Origin: Candidatus Caenarcanales bacterium
GTDB lineage: Bacteria; Cyanobacteriota; Vampirovibrionia; LMEP-6097
DNA: 39,899 nt
NCBI GenBank assembly: GCA_947459525.1
Contig: CANHDW010000007.1
Coordinates: forward strand, 1 to 39,899
Direction: 5' to 3'
Part shown: positions 1 through 7,931 of the stretch, piece by piece
Layout of the letters: every line of letters begins with the position of its first letter
Position numbering within the stretch: position 1 is the first letter of the stretch
Translations under genes and position numbers: made by a program
The notes under the pieces: generated by a model
What the model was told of the DNA's origin: nothing
Databases searched by the model: none
Seen by the model: only the letters and a program-made list of their open reading frames with translations

Positions 1-215
1 ATTAAAAGCTTTAGCGGCGTTAAAAATCGATCCAGTTGGCTCTGGGCTTGTTGCAGTATTTGGATTTATTCCTTGTTCTAGAAAGCTCTTGTTTGTACCT
101 ATAGAAGTACTAACCAATCAGAGCCCTCCCTCGGAATGTTGGCGCTGACTTGTCTTTATGAGGACAGTTAGGCCCAGTTATGCAATTTAGCTTGAAAGAA
201 GTCATGTGAGGAGCT
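1..215. ncRNA. Candidate structured noncoding RNA (identity and strand uncertain)
   Basis: This stretch is clearly more GC-rich than the AT-rich leader that follows and can fold. Bases 42-49 (CTGGGCTT) pair with 170-177 (AGGCCCAG). Enclosed by that helix, 145-156 pairs with 162-171 around a short loop with one bulged T. In a low-GC genome such a GC-rich, foldable island often marks a structural RNA. The long helix closing a large irregular interior is loosely like 6S RNA, but I cannot confirm any family. An alternative is the tail of an upstream protein: one forward frame is open from base 2 to a TGA near 145, and its first part is hydrophobic and protein-like. Confidence 0.3.
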
Positions 216-259
216 TAGTCAAGTATTACGTAATATATTATATACAAGTGCAAGAGAAT

Positions 260-288
260 TTACTGAAAAATGTAATACGGAATATAAA
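260..288 (+). promoter_or_regulatory. Putative sigma70-type promoter before coaD
   Basis: TTACTG at 260-265 and TATAAA at 283-288 are separated by 17 bp, in an AT-rich region about 85 bp upstream of the coaD start. The match is fair, but such matches are common by chance in AT-rich DNA. Confidence 0.3.
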
Positions 289-372
289 TAAATATTAATC
301 AAAGTAATATCAAATGAAAAAAACTCTAATATCAGGTAATTTAGTTTTACATAAGAGGCTAAAGGTAATAAG

Positions 373-900
373 ATGAAATTAATGCCTGCTAAAAAAGCTC
401 TTTATCCAGGAAGTTTTGATCCTTTTACTTTAGGGCATTTAGACGTGCTTGCAAGAGCGGTGGAACTTTTTGACTGTGTCGAAATCGCTATAGCAAGTAA
501 TTCTAGAAAAAAATCTATTTTAAATGCTAAAGAGAGAGAGTCTTTAGTTAAAACGGCGACGGCTAATTTGCCAAATGTTAAGGTATCAATAGTTGAAGGT
601 TTGGTTATAGATTATGCAAGAGCGAATGGTTATAGATTATTACTGAGAGGAATTCGTGCTGCTAATGATTTTGAGCAGGAGCTAGAGATGTCCCAGATAA
701 ATAGATCACTCTCCCTAAAAGGATATAAGGATTCTATTGAGACTGTTTTCTTGATGACTAGTCCAGAATATTCTTTTATAAGGGCAAGCAGGGTGTGGGA
801 ATTGCTAGAATTAGGAGGAGATGTAAGCACTCTCGTTCCAGATTGTGTGAGTAAATATTTGGAGGGAAGAAATATTGGATATTTTCAGCAAACTAGATGA
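373..900 (+). CDS. coaD: Phosphopantetheine adenylyltransferase
   Basis: CoaD transfers AMP from ATP to 4'-phosphopantetheine, giving dephospho-CoA in the cytoplasmic CoA pathway. The 175-residue product has the usual family length. The N-terminal nucleotidyltransferase signature is present: YPGSFDPFTLGH, with the T-x-G-H motif at residues 19-22. It is followed by the family block LLLRGIRAANDFEQELEM and a C-terminal GGDVSTLVP segment. The usual ISSSLVRE helix reads IRASRVWE here, a mild deviation. The ATG at 373 follows AAAGGT at 361-366. The 3' end overlaps the next gene by 26 bp, so the two are probably co-transcribed and translationally coupled. Confidence 0.95.
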   Translation: MKLMPAKKALYPGSFDPFTLGHLDVLARAVELFDCVEIAIASNSRKKSILNAKERESLVKTATANLPNVKVSIVEGLVIDYARANGYRLLLRGIRAANDFEQELEMSQINRSLSLKGYKDSIETVFLMTSPEYSFIRASRVWELLELGGDVSTLVPDCVSKYLEGRNIGYFQQTR

Positions 901-1477
901 AATCGGCGAATATATAGAACAGGCTAAGAATATACCGATGATTAATCAGAAAATGATTGATCCAGAGTATTTAATGAGAGCTTTTGAGGATCTCTATGCG
1001 ACTATCCCAGAGGAAATAAAAGAGGCTAGGCAGCTTATAGAGAAGAAAGATAAAGAAATTACTGAAGCTAGAAAGCAGGCCGATGATCTTCTATCAAGAA
1101 CTAAGCAAGAATGTGAAACTATGCTTATCAGAGCTAAAGATCAGGCGGAGAAGCTTTTAGATGAGAGCCAGATAAAAAGATCAGCTGAACATGAGGCTAA
1201 GAGCTTATTTAATGAGTGTAGCGAACATGCTAAAAGGCTAACTAAAGACGCTGAATCAGATGCTGAGGCTATTAGAATGCAAGCCATAGAAAAGGCTCAG
1301 AGATTCGAGGAGCAGGCATTGCTGAAAGCTAGAAGAATTAAAGAAGATGCTGATAATTATGCACAGCAGATTCTTAGCTATATTGAGAGTGACGTAGTTA
1401 GGAAAATAGATGAGCTGAATACTAAGGGTAAAAGCTTTTTCTCAGACTTAAAAGAGAAAGATTTACATCTTTCATAA
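875..1477 (+). CDS. DivIVA/SepIVA-like coiled-coil protein
   Basis: This 200-residue protein is strongly charged and almost wholly helical. A short globular-looking N-terminus (MDIFSKLDEIGEYIEQ) and a segment ending in TIPEEIKEAR lead into a long coiled coil rich in Ala, Glu, Lys and Asp from about residue 50 to 180. No catalytic motif is seen. The start is a TTG at 875, chosen because GGAGGG lies 8 bases upstream (861-866) inside the end of coaD. A DivIVA-like cell-division protein next to coaD is a known arrangement in actinobacteria, so a role in division or envelope organisation is a reasonable inference. ATP synthase subunit b-like annotation is a likely misassignment based only on the coiled coil. 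Confidence 0.6.
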   Translation: MDIFSKLDEIGEYIEQAKNIPMINQKMIDPEYLMRAFEDLYATIPEEIKEARQLIEKKDKEITEARKQADDLLSRTKQECETMLIRAKDQAEKLLDESQIKRSAEHEAKSLFNECSEHAKRLTKDAESDAEAIRMQAIEKAQRFEEQALLKARRIKEDADNYAQQILSYIESDVVRKIDELNTKGKSFFSDLKEKDLHLS

Positions 1478-1482
1478 GAACG

Positions 1483-1518
1483 ACGAAAACGCAGAAATTG
1501 GAGTTCGGCAACACGCCC
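1483..1518 (+). repeat. Dispersed NAE repeat, copy 1 (intergenic)
   Basis: Contains GACGAAAACGCAGAAATTG followed by GAGTTCGGC. The first 19 bases are identical to the copy inside mtnA, and 17 of them (CGAAAACGCAGAAATTG) are also in folE2. It starts a few bases after the stop codon of the DivIVA-like gene and lies upstream of tRNA-Gly. Its arms pair poorly. Confidence 0.75.
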
Positions 1519-1531
1519 AAAAAATTTAATC

Positions 1532-1558
1532 ATTATCCTAGAAAATACACAGGATAAT
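1532..1558. repeat. 8-bp perfect inverted repeat upstream of tRNA-Gly
   Basis: ATTATCCT (1532-1539) and AGGATAAT (1551-1558) enclose an 11-base loop. It could be a weak terminator for the coaD operon, although no strong T-run follows. It could also be a regulatory site, because it covers the place where the -35 box of the tRNA promoter should be. Confidence 0.4.
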
Positions 1559-1565
1559 TTGCTAA

Positions 1566-1571
1566 TATAAT
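1566..1571 (+). promoter_or_regulatory. -10 box of the tRNA-Gly promoter
   Basis: A perfect TATAAT ends 9 bases before the first base of the tRNA, which is the expected spacing for initiation at or just before the mature 5' end. No good -35 element is seen; the preceding bases form the inverted repeat at 1532-1558. Confidence 0.5.
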
Positions 1572-1580
1572 AGTCTGCCT

Positions 1581-1655
1581 GCGGAAGTGGCTCAGTGGTA
1601 GAGCAATTCCTTGCCAAGGAATAGGTCGCGAGTTCGAATCTCGTCTTCCGCTCCA
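1581..1655 (+). tRNA. tRNA-Gly (anticodon GCC)
   Basis: A complete cloverleaf can be read. The acceptor stem is GCGGAAG/CTTCCGC, followed by a D-arm with GGCTCAGTGGTAGAGC. The anticodon stem ATTCC/GGAAT carries the loop TTGCCAA (anticodon GCC). The T-arm is GCGAG-TTCGAAT-CTCGT. The discriminator base is T (1652), and the CCA end is encoded at 1653-1655. It reads glycine codons GGC and GGT. Confidence 0.97.
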
Positions 1656-1674
1656 TCTGTAATTAGGACTGATA

Positions 1675-2784
1675 ATGAACAAAAATCTAGAATTGATACC
1701 TGAAGAAATGATATTTGAGGATCTCGCTGTTGAGTTTGATTCTTTGCTTGATAAAAACTCTTACAAGTTTGACTTTAAAGCGGGCGACATTATTAGAGGT
1801 TTTGTCTCTAGATTCGATAAAGATGGTGCACTTGTTGATGTGGGTTATAAGAGTGAAGGTTTTCTTCCTAATAAAGAAGTCGCTAATAAAGAAGACGAAT
1901 TAAACCCTCAAGATGTACTTGAGCTTGCTAAAGAATATGATTTTTATGTAATCAGAGAAGAGAATGATAAAGGTCCTCTTCTACTTTCTTATAAGAGAGT
2001 AGCTCAAGCTAGAGGCTGGGCTAAGCTTGAAGAGATTAAGAATAAAGACGAGATCGTCGAAGGTGAAGTTATTGCTGTTGTTAAGGGCGGTATCATCATT
2101 GAGATTTATGGTGTTAGAGGTTTCGTTCCAGCAAGCCAGTTACGTGCTGCTTCTGAAATTGAGAACGAGAAAGGTGCTCTACTGAAAATGAAAATCATCG
2201 AGCTTAATAAGAATAGCCGTAAGCTTATCTGTTCTCGTAAAGTAGTTATAGAAGCAGAGAAAGCTAACCTTAGAGAAAAAGCTCTTGTTGAGCTTGAAGT
2301 AGGACAGGTTATTTCTGGTACTGTCGTTAGAGTAGCTGAGTTTGGTGCTTTTATTGACATCGGTGGTATCGATGGTTTACTTCCAGTCTCTGAGATTTCT
2401 TGGCAGAGAATTAATCACCCTAAAGAAAGACTTTCAGTTGGTGATAATATTTCTGTTAAAGTTCTTAAAATCGATGAAGCTGGTAAAATCAGTCTTTCAT
2501 TAAAGCGTTTAGAGCAAGACCCATGGACTGAGATCGAAGATAAATTCGTCGAAGGTCAGATCGTTTCTGGTGCTGTAGTTAAGATCACAGCTTTCGGTGC
2601 TTTCGTAGAAGTTTATCCAGGAGTAGAAGGTTTACTTCCATCTAATGAAATTACTGATGATGAAGATGCTAGTCCAGATAAATATTTAGAAGTTGGTCAG
2701 CAAGTAGAAGTTATTCTTAAAAAGCTTTCTCCTTATGAAAGAAGAATACTTCTTTCTATGAGAGATATCGCTTCGGCGAATTAA
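1675..2784 (+). CDS. rpsA: Ribosomal protein S1, four S1 domains
   Basis: This 369-residue protein has four consecutive OB-fold S1 RNA-binding domains. Their start signatures are GDIIRGFVSRFDKDGALVDV, GEVIAVVKGGIIIEI, GQVISGTVVRVAEFGAFIDI and GQIVSGAVVKITAFGAFVEV. Domains 3 and 4 carry the classic FGAF box and are the best conserved. Four domains is fewer than the six of E. coli S1 and resembles the shorter S1 proteins of cyanobacteria and Firmicutes. S1 binds mRNA on the 30S subunit and helps initiation at weak ribosome sites, which matters here because many genes in this window lack a clear Shine-Dalgarno sequence. ATG 1675 follows AGGA about 8 bases upstream. The gene follows the tRNA by 19 bp. 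Confidence 0.9.
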   Translation: MNKNLELIPEEMIFEDLAVEFDSLLDKNSYKFDFKAGDIIRGFVSRFDKDGALVDVGYKSEGFLPNKEVANKEDELNPQDVLELAKEYDFYVIREENDKGPLLLSYKRVAQARGWAKLEEIKNKDEIVEGEVIAVVKGGIIIEIYGVRGFVPASQLRAASEIENEKGALLKMKIIELNKNSRKLICSRKVVIEAEKANLREKALVELEVGQVISGTVVRVAEFGAFIDIGGIDGLLPVSEISWQRINHPKERLSVGDNISVKVLKIDEAGKISLSLKRLEQDPWTEIEDKFVEGQIVSGAVVKITAFGAFVEVYPGVEGLLPSNEITDDEDASPDKYLEVGQQVEVILKKLSPYERRILLSMRDIASAN

Positions 2785-2837
2785 TAAGTTGCTTTTTACA
2801 AAAGTAAAAAACTCTTTCTTGGTGTCTTTATATCTAG

Positions 2838-5800
2838 GTGACTGTTCAAAATAATAGTGCTGGATTTAATTTAGGCGTTCCTTGCTTGGGGATGACACCT
2901 ACTTCACCATCCCCAAGCAAGCAATTACATGCTCCAAAAGGTGATAGGCTGCGAGAAGAAAATGTTAGTTCGTCGCCTGTGCCTTACGCTTTACCAAGTA
3001 TTCCAATCATAGGTGACGTACTAGAACTAGTTCGGGCTGGCTTTACTCACTTAAACTACGGAAGCTCAAGTATTCAAAATCTTTCTGCGATAAATGGGAA
3101 TGATGGGAAAGGAAAAAACATTACTTCGCCTAGGTCAAATTTCGAGGACAGTTACGCAGAATTAATTGTTGATAGCGAACTACAAGAAAATCACACTGTC
3201 CTAAATGGTATTTTATCTGAAATTCTAGAACAGAATCAAGCAAATGCAGACTTACAAGAATCTATAAAAATCCAAGGTGATTACACAATTCACATTTTTG
3301 ACGCTAAGGGGGCAAATGCTTTTATCGAAAAAGAAGTTAATACTATATATGTAACGCCAGATCTTTTAAGATGGGCTTACGCATCCCCGAATCCTGAAAC
3401 TAAATTAGCAACTGTTATTGCACATGAAATAGGACACAAAATTACAGATCGAAAAATACAAAGACTGAAAGAGCAGAATCCAGATGATGATTTCGGTTTT
3501 CTAAAAGATGATAATACGCACGTGGAAGATTCGGCTGATAAGATAGCTTTCGGTTTAGTCTTTAAGGCGGGGCATGATTTGAAAGGTACTCTTAACTTAT
3601 TTACATCTTTAAATGAATTTAATCAAGGAACAAACGAACAGAGAGTAGTAATTCCATTCTTGTCTTCTCATCCTCATAACAGTAGCAGAGATAACCATAT
3701 ACTAGCTAATTACTACGATTCATATTTAACTCTTAATCCTAGTTATACATCAAAATACAGAAACTTTAATCCTTCAGAAGATGTAAGTAAGGAATTAGCA
3801 GAATATCAGCATATTTTTGATGCCGAAGATTATAAACATCCAAGAATATCAGCAGCTAACCGAGAGTTTGCGAAGGCTTGCGTATTTATTAAAAAATATC
3901 AATGGGACACCGTCTTTAACAGTAATGATCTGCGCAGAGCTAATTCAATTTCAGAAAAAGACATAATCATTAAAGAGCATATTGAGTTTCTAAAAAGTAT
4001 TTTCGAGGGAATTCAAGATTTAAATCTAAATCCTTGTCTTGGTAAATCTTTACATCGTTATTTTTCTATTCGTGTATCTGAATTTGAAAGAACCATTAAA
4101 AACGATGAGGATATAAACATAGATACTATAAGTAAAGACCTAAGCTTATTTAACAGCATTTTAGAAAAAAGTAAATTAGTAATTCCAAAAGAAGAACATG
4201 ATACTTCCAAATTTATTGACGATTTGAATCGTAAAATTTTTCGTTTTTCAGATTTAATCAGGGTTAACGCAGATTTTGAGATTCAAGTCGAAAATGTATT
4301 TTTAGAACAAAATCCTAGCTATAAATATGATATTCAAGCATTTGTGCAAACTTTTAATAAACTTACTAAGGCTGGTTTTTGGATTCGCCCTCCAAGATTT
4401 CTCGTGCCAAATGATGTAAATATTAAATTAGTAGAAGATTTAATCGATGAAGGAGCTGATACCATGGTATGTAAGATTATTAAAGGATTTATTACCTATG
4501 GGGCAGATGGTGAGAAAAGTTTCGATAATCTTAAATTAGTTTTTAATAATTCTAAAAAAATACGTGACTATATTTTGAATGACAGATTCTTCTATGATGA
4601 CTTATTTCCATATAGGGAGAGGGATAGGCTGAGAGAGGAGTTCCCTAAAGATGAATTAATCAAGTCTATGCAAGAAACATCTGAAGTTAAGGCTTTTAAG
4701 CATTTTGTACGCTTATTAACATGTCATCAAGATTTAAATTTAGATGATTATAAGCAGATAATAAAAAAATTAAGGGACTTTGATAAAGATGAAACCAAAG
4801 ATATTAAAAATTTAGTTAGAAAAATATTCTGGACACAAATAAGACAACCTGAATCTCAAATTATTGATTTTATGATTGAGAACTTAGATATTTTAGTACC
4901 TATTGACGATAATTCAGGTTTTATACCAGCAAGTGATTTGCACTATACGGCTTTTAGCGATCAATTAAAAGCTTTTCTTATGGAGGATGAAGGGAATAAA
5001 GAAAAACTACTTAGTTCTATGAATGATCTAAAAAGTCAATTTGAACCTATGGACCCAATGATGCCCCCATTTCGATTGATATTTTTAGAAACTGTAAGTG
5101 ATGCAATTGTAAATCATGATTTGGAAGTGCGTGAACTTGCCAGATATGATTTAAACTATGTGTTGCAGCGAAAGGATGTAGGATCCATAGTGTGTGAACT
5201 TGGCAGATATGATTTAAAGCTTAGTCCTGATAATGAATTAATTTTAAAAGTTTCTAAAGATGATTATGATCCAGAAGAGTTGCAAGACAAAACTCTCTTA
5301 GATTTTGGCTTGAGTTTGGTTAACAATGAAATACCGAGCTTAAGGGCGTGGTTGGAATCTGAAACTAAGTTTAAAAAATTATTAGCTTTTATTCCACCTG
5401 CTTTAGAATTACCGCTTCTTTCAGTTTACTGTCAGGAAAGTGGAATTAATTTAAATGATCTTGAATCTATGAAGAAGTTTATTAAACATTTATCAAAGAA
5501 TTATCAGCTTGATTTTAATGAAGAAGGAAAGACTAAAGAAATTTCAGAAGCTATTGGCTTTAAATTAGAAAATAAACGAGATGTTACTAATTTTATACGT
5601 TCTCGTATGTATAACTTAAATAAAATTACGAATCAGGAAGTACCTTATGCTCTTTTTTTTGATGAGAGTAAAAAAAATGAATTTGTAAAATTCCCTTTAA
5701 GTCAGATAAACACTTGGTTTCAGGAGCAGTGCCTAGAAAAAGGAGCTTATAGAGATCATATTCTATTTGAGCTAGTAAACCTTAATACATTTAAAGACGC

Positions 5801-7931
5801 TAATCTTGAGACACAGAAAGAGTTTATTGATTTGTTTGATTCAAAATTAAAAGTAGCTAAATATGTTGAGGTCTTTTTAGAATCTCTAGTTAATAAAACA
5901 GAACTCAGTTTAAATGAGAAAATCGAATCTATTAACTTTGTTCATAAAGACGCTAACAAGGAAAAAGACAGTTGGATTGAAAGAGCTTTTTTTAATTCCA
6001 GTTTTAGTTTGGAAGATTTAGATAAATATAAAGACTTTATGTCTTATAATTCTTTTGATAATTTCAGGAAAGAGAGTGTATTCTCAAATGGTTTGATTGC
6101 TTTGTTGGAGTATGAATATGAAAAGGTTCTAGATAAATCAGAGCTTCAAAAAAGGGCGAATATTAATAAAGTGAACCTTTTATTATGGATTATGCAAAAA
6201 AGTGAGAATGATGAATTTATACCTGAGCGTATTAAGAAACAACTAGAAAAGCAGAACCTCTCACCAAATGAACTTAGAGTATTTTTTGAAAAGCTTAAAG
6301 AGCTAAGAACAGTTTCTATTAATAATTTTTTTATAGGTGAAAATGGAATCTTTGATGAGCATATAAAACGAAAAGCAGGAGAGCCTTCTGCAATGGAGTA
6401 TTTATTAGAGGAAATGTTTAAAGACGTTCTTAGCTTAGAAGAGACAGGGGCTGAAACTGAATTGAATCGTAATAAATTGAAAATGATAGTAAAAGAAATT
6501 TTACCTAAAGTTTTTGATAGTGAGATGAATGTAAAAAAACTGGATATTATGAATCGTTTAGTAGAGGATTTAGTTACTAAAAAATCTAAGATTGAAGTAG
6601 AGGATTTAATTCAAATTCTTCTTTCTGCTTACGGAACAGTCGGAGTTAAAATAGCACAGATATTATCTTCGCAAAATGAAATCCAAGAAAGGTTTCCAAA
6701 GCTTAATGAGGTCTTATCCACCCTAAAAGATGACAATAACTCTATAAGTTTAAAAGATTTTTCTGATGCCATTGCAACTATTCCTGAATTTAAAAATAGA
6801 GATGTTCGTATAAAACGGCAGTTAGCAGCGGCAAGTATAAAATCTGTTTTCTTAGCTGAAATAGATGGCGAAGAGACGGTAATTAAAGTTAGAAGAAAAG
6901 CTTCTGATAAGCTTTTAGAAAGAGAAATAGAAGACTTTAGATATTTAGTTGATAGCTTAAAAGCTCCTTTGAAAAAGCATTTTGGTATTGAAAATTTACC
7001 GAATTATCCAGAAAGAATTTTTGCTGATATTCATGAAGAATGTGATCTTAATGTGGAATTTGCAAATTTAATCTTATTAAATAAGCTATGTGAGAAATTT
7101 AACTCAGAAGGTAATGATTCTTCCTTTAAATACACAACACCTACGCCGAATAAAGAATTATCAAATCAATATCTTATGACAGAGACGGTTTTACCTGGTC
7201 AAAATTTAAATAAAATCAAACAAGAAGGAACAGGTAACTTAGATGGAGTGGAAGAAAGCCTTGCGCGATTTATGGCGTATTCTCTGCTCCATGCTATTCA
7301 TGTAGACCCACATGACGGTAATATTTTCAAAGATGGTTCTAATTTAGGTTTTATTGATACAGGCTTGATGCAAAAAATGCCTCAATTACCAGAGAATATC
7401 AATCGACTTTTAAAAGATAGCTCTTTTCTAGATACCTTATCTTCATTGAATATAAAAGATTTTGAGTTGTTAAAGAATTTATCTAAAATAATCGATTTGG
7501 ATGTTCTTGTAAGTGGTAATCCTGATGATGGTCCGATAAAGAATATTTTAAAATTAGCTTATGGTGACTGGGCTAAGTGCCAAGAGTTAATAAATTTATT
7601 TATGAAGGATAAAGTTAATTCAGCTAAATCCTTGCAGAAGCTGAGACAGTTATATTTACCATTAAAAGAATATGGCTTTGCTGATGATGTAAAAGAAATA
7701 TTGCGCAATATTGGCTCCAAAACTTTAAACAAGATAGCCACTGATATAGATGGGAAAAGCTTTAAAGAAGCGATTCTCATCGTACTTAATTCGTTAGAAC
7801 TAAGCACGAATTTTGATGTTTCTAAAACACTGTGGAGAACCTTCCTTACAGCGTCTAAGAGACCAGAGGCTTTTCAGCAAATTGCTAAAGAACCAGAAAT
7901 AATTCAGAAATATCTCACTCCCAGTCCTTAA
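2838..7931 (+). CDS. Giant M48-type metallopeptidase / ABC1 (UbiB-like) kinase fusion
   Basis: A single 1697-residue frame. N-terminal part: HEIGH zinc motif at residues 196-200, a downstream EDSAD with the likely third ligand E230, and FLSSHPHNSSR near 275, which matches the HP(S)xxxR segment of M48 peptidases. C-terminal part: an ABC1/UbiB/ADCK-type domain with VKIAQIL (K1271; the family motif is KxGQ, so Gly is replaced by Ala), LAAASIKSVF (Ala-rich loop), VIKV (K1350), EECDLNVEFAN (ExD motif), HVDPHDGNIF (D1490, N1495) and FIDTGLM (D1507, DFG-like). Residues 350-1250 are helical, charged and unrecognised. No signal peptide or membrane span is evident. The start is a GTG at 2838 with a weak ribosome site; a later start is possible. 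The 3' end overlaps ftsW by 17 bp, convergently. Each end is well supported, and no frameshift or stop separates them. The function of the combination is unknown. Confidence 0.75.
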   Translation: MTVQNNSAGFNLGVPCLGMTPTSPSPSKQLHAPKGDRLREENVSSSPVPYALPSIPIIGDVLELVRAGFTHLNYGSSSIQNLSAINGNDGKGKNITSPRSNFEDSYAELIVDSELQENHTVLNGILSEILEQNQANADLQESIKIQGDYTIHIFDAKGANAFIEKEVNTIYVTPDLLRWAYASPNPETKLATVIAHEIGHKITDRKIQRLKEQNPDDDFGFLKDDNTHVEDSADKIAFGLVFKAGHDLKGTLNLFTSLNEFNQGTNEQRVVIPFLSSHPHNSSRDNHILANYYDSYLTLNPSYTSKYRNFNPSEDVSKELAEYQHIFDAEDYKHPRISAANREFAKACVFIKKYQWDTVFNSNDLRRANSISEKDIIIKEHIEFLKSIFEGIQDLNLNPCLGKSLHRYFSIRVSEFERTIKNDEDINIDTISKDLSLFNSILEKSKLVIPKEEHDTSKFIDDLNRKIFRFSDLIRVNADFEIQVENVFLEQNPSYKYDIQAFVQTFNKLTKAGFWIRPPRFLVPNDVNIKLVEDLIDEGADTMVCKIIKGFITYGADGEKSFDNLKLVFNNSKKIRDYILNDRFFYDDLFPYRERDRLREEFPKDELIKSMQETSEVKAFKHFVRLLTCHQDLNLDDYKQIIKKLRDFDKDETKDIKNLVRKIFWTQIRQPESQIIDFMIENLDILVPIDDNSGFIPASDLHYTAFSDQLKAFLMEDEGNKEKLLSSMNDLKSQFEPMDPMMPPFRLIFLETVSDAIVNHDLEVRELARYDLNYVLQRKDVGSIVCELGRYDLKLSPDNELILKVSKDDYDPEELQDKTLLDFGLSLVNNEIPSLRAWLESETKFKKLLAFIPPALELPLLSVYCQESGINLNDLESMKKFIKHLSKNYQLDFNEEGKTKEISEAIGFKLENKRDVTNFIRSRMYNLNKITNQEVPYALFFDESKKNEFVKFPLSQINTWFQEQCLEKGAYRDHILFELVNLNTFKDANLETQKEFIDLFDSKLKVAKYVEVFLESLVNKTELSLNEKIESINFVHKDANKEKDSWIERAFFNSSFSLEDLDKYKDFMSYNSFDNFRKESVFSNGLIALLEYEYEKVLDKSELQKRANINKVNLLLWIMQKSENDEFIPERIKKQLEKQNLSPNELRVFFEKLKELRTVSINNFFIGENGIFDEHIKRKAGEPSAMEYLLEEMFKDVLSLEETGAETELNRNKLKMIVKEILPKVFDSEMNVKKLDIMNRLVEDLVTKKSKIEVEDLIQILLSAYGTVGVKIAQILSSQNEIQERFPKLNEVLSTLKDDNNSISLKDFSDAIATIPEFKNRDVRIKRQLAAASIKSVFLAEIDGEETVIKVRRKASDKLLEREIEDFRYLVDSLKAPLKKHFGIENLPNYPERIFADIHEECDLNVEFANLILLNKLCEKFNSEGNDSSFKYTTPTPNKELSNQYLMTETVLPGQNLNKIKQEGTGNLDGVEESLARFMAYSLLHAIHVDPHDGNIFKDGSNLGFIDTGLMQKMPQLPENINRLLKDSSFLDTLSSLNIKDFELLKNLSKIIDLDVLVSGNPDDGPIKNILKLAYGDWAKCQELINLFMKDKVNSAKSLQKLRQLYLPLKEYGFADDVKEILRNIGSKTLNKIATDIDGKSFKEAILIVLNSLELSTNFDVSKTLWRTFLTASKRPEAFQQIAKEPEIIQKYLTPSP
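2881..2921. repeat. 14-bp perfect inverted repeat near the start of the fusion gene
   Basis: CTTGCTTGGGGATG (2881-2894) and its exact complement CATCCCCAAGCAAG (2908-2921) flank a 13-base loop. It lies 43 bases after the GTG start and encodes part of a Pro/Ser-rich stretch. An mRNA hairpin this strong so early in a frame could limit translation, or the true start may lie further downstream so that the hairpin is in the leader. Confidence 0.7.
5127..5218 (+). repeat. In-frame direct repeat inside the fusion gene
   Basis: A 29-base unit at 5127-5155 is repeated at 5190-5218 with 27 identical bases. The shift is 63 bases (21 codons), so the frame is kept. The peptides are VRELARYDLN and VCELGRYDLK. 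The near-identity at DNA level suggests a fairly recent duplication or gene conversion within the unrecognised middle region. Confidence 0.75.

Noticed and set aside
1378-1656. Minus-strand frame opposite tRNA-Gly
   Set aside because: It lies antisense to a complete tRNA and the end of a real gene; such frames are well-known artefacts.
2791-2812. A/T-only hairpin after rpsA (TTTTTAC-AAAA-GTAAAAA) as terminator
   Set aside because: The stem has almost no GC pairs and no clear T-run after it; not reliable as a terminator.
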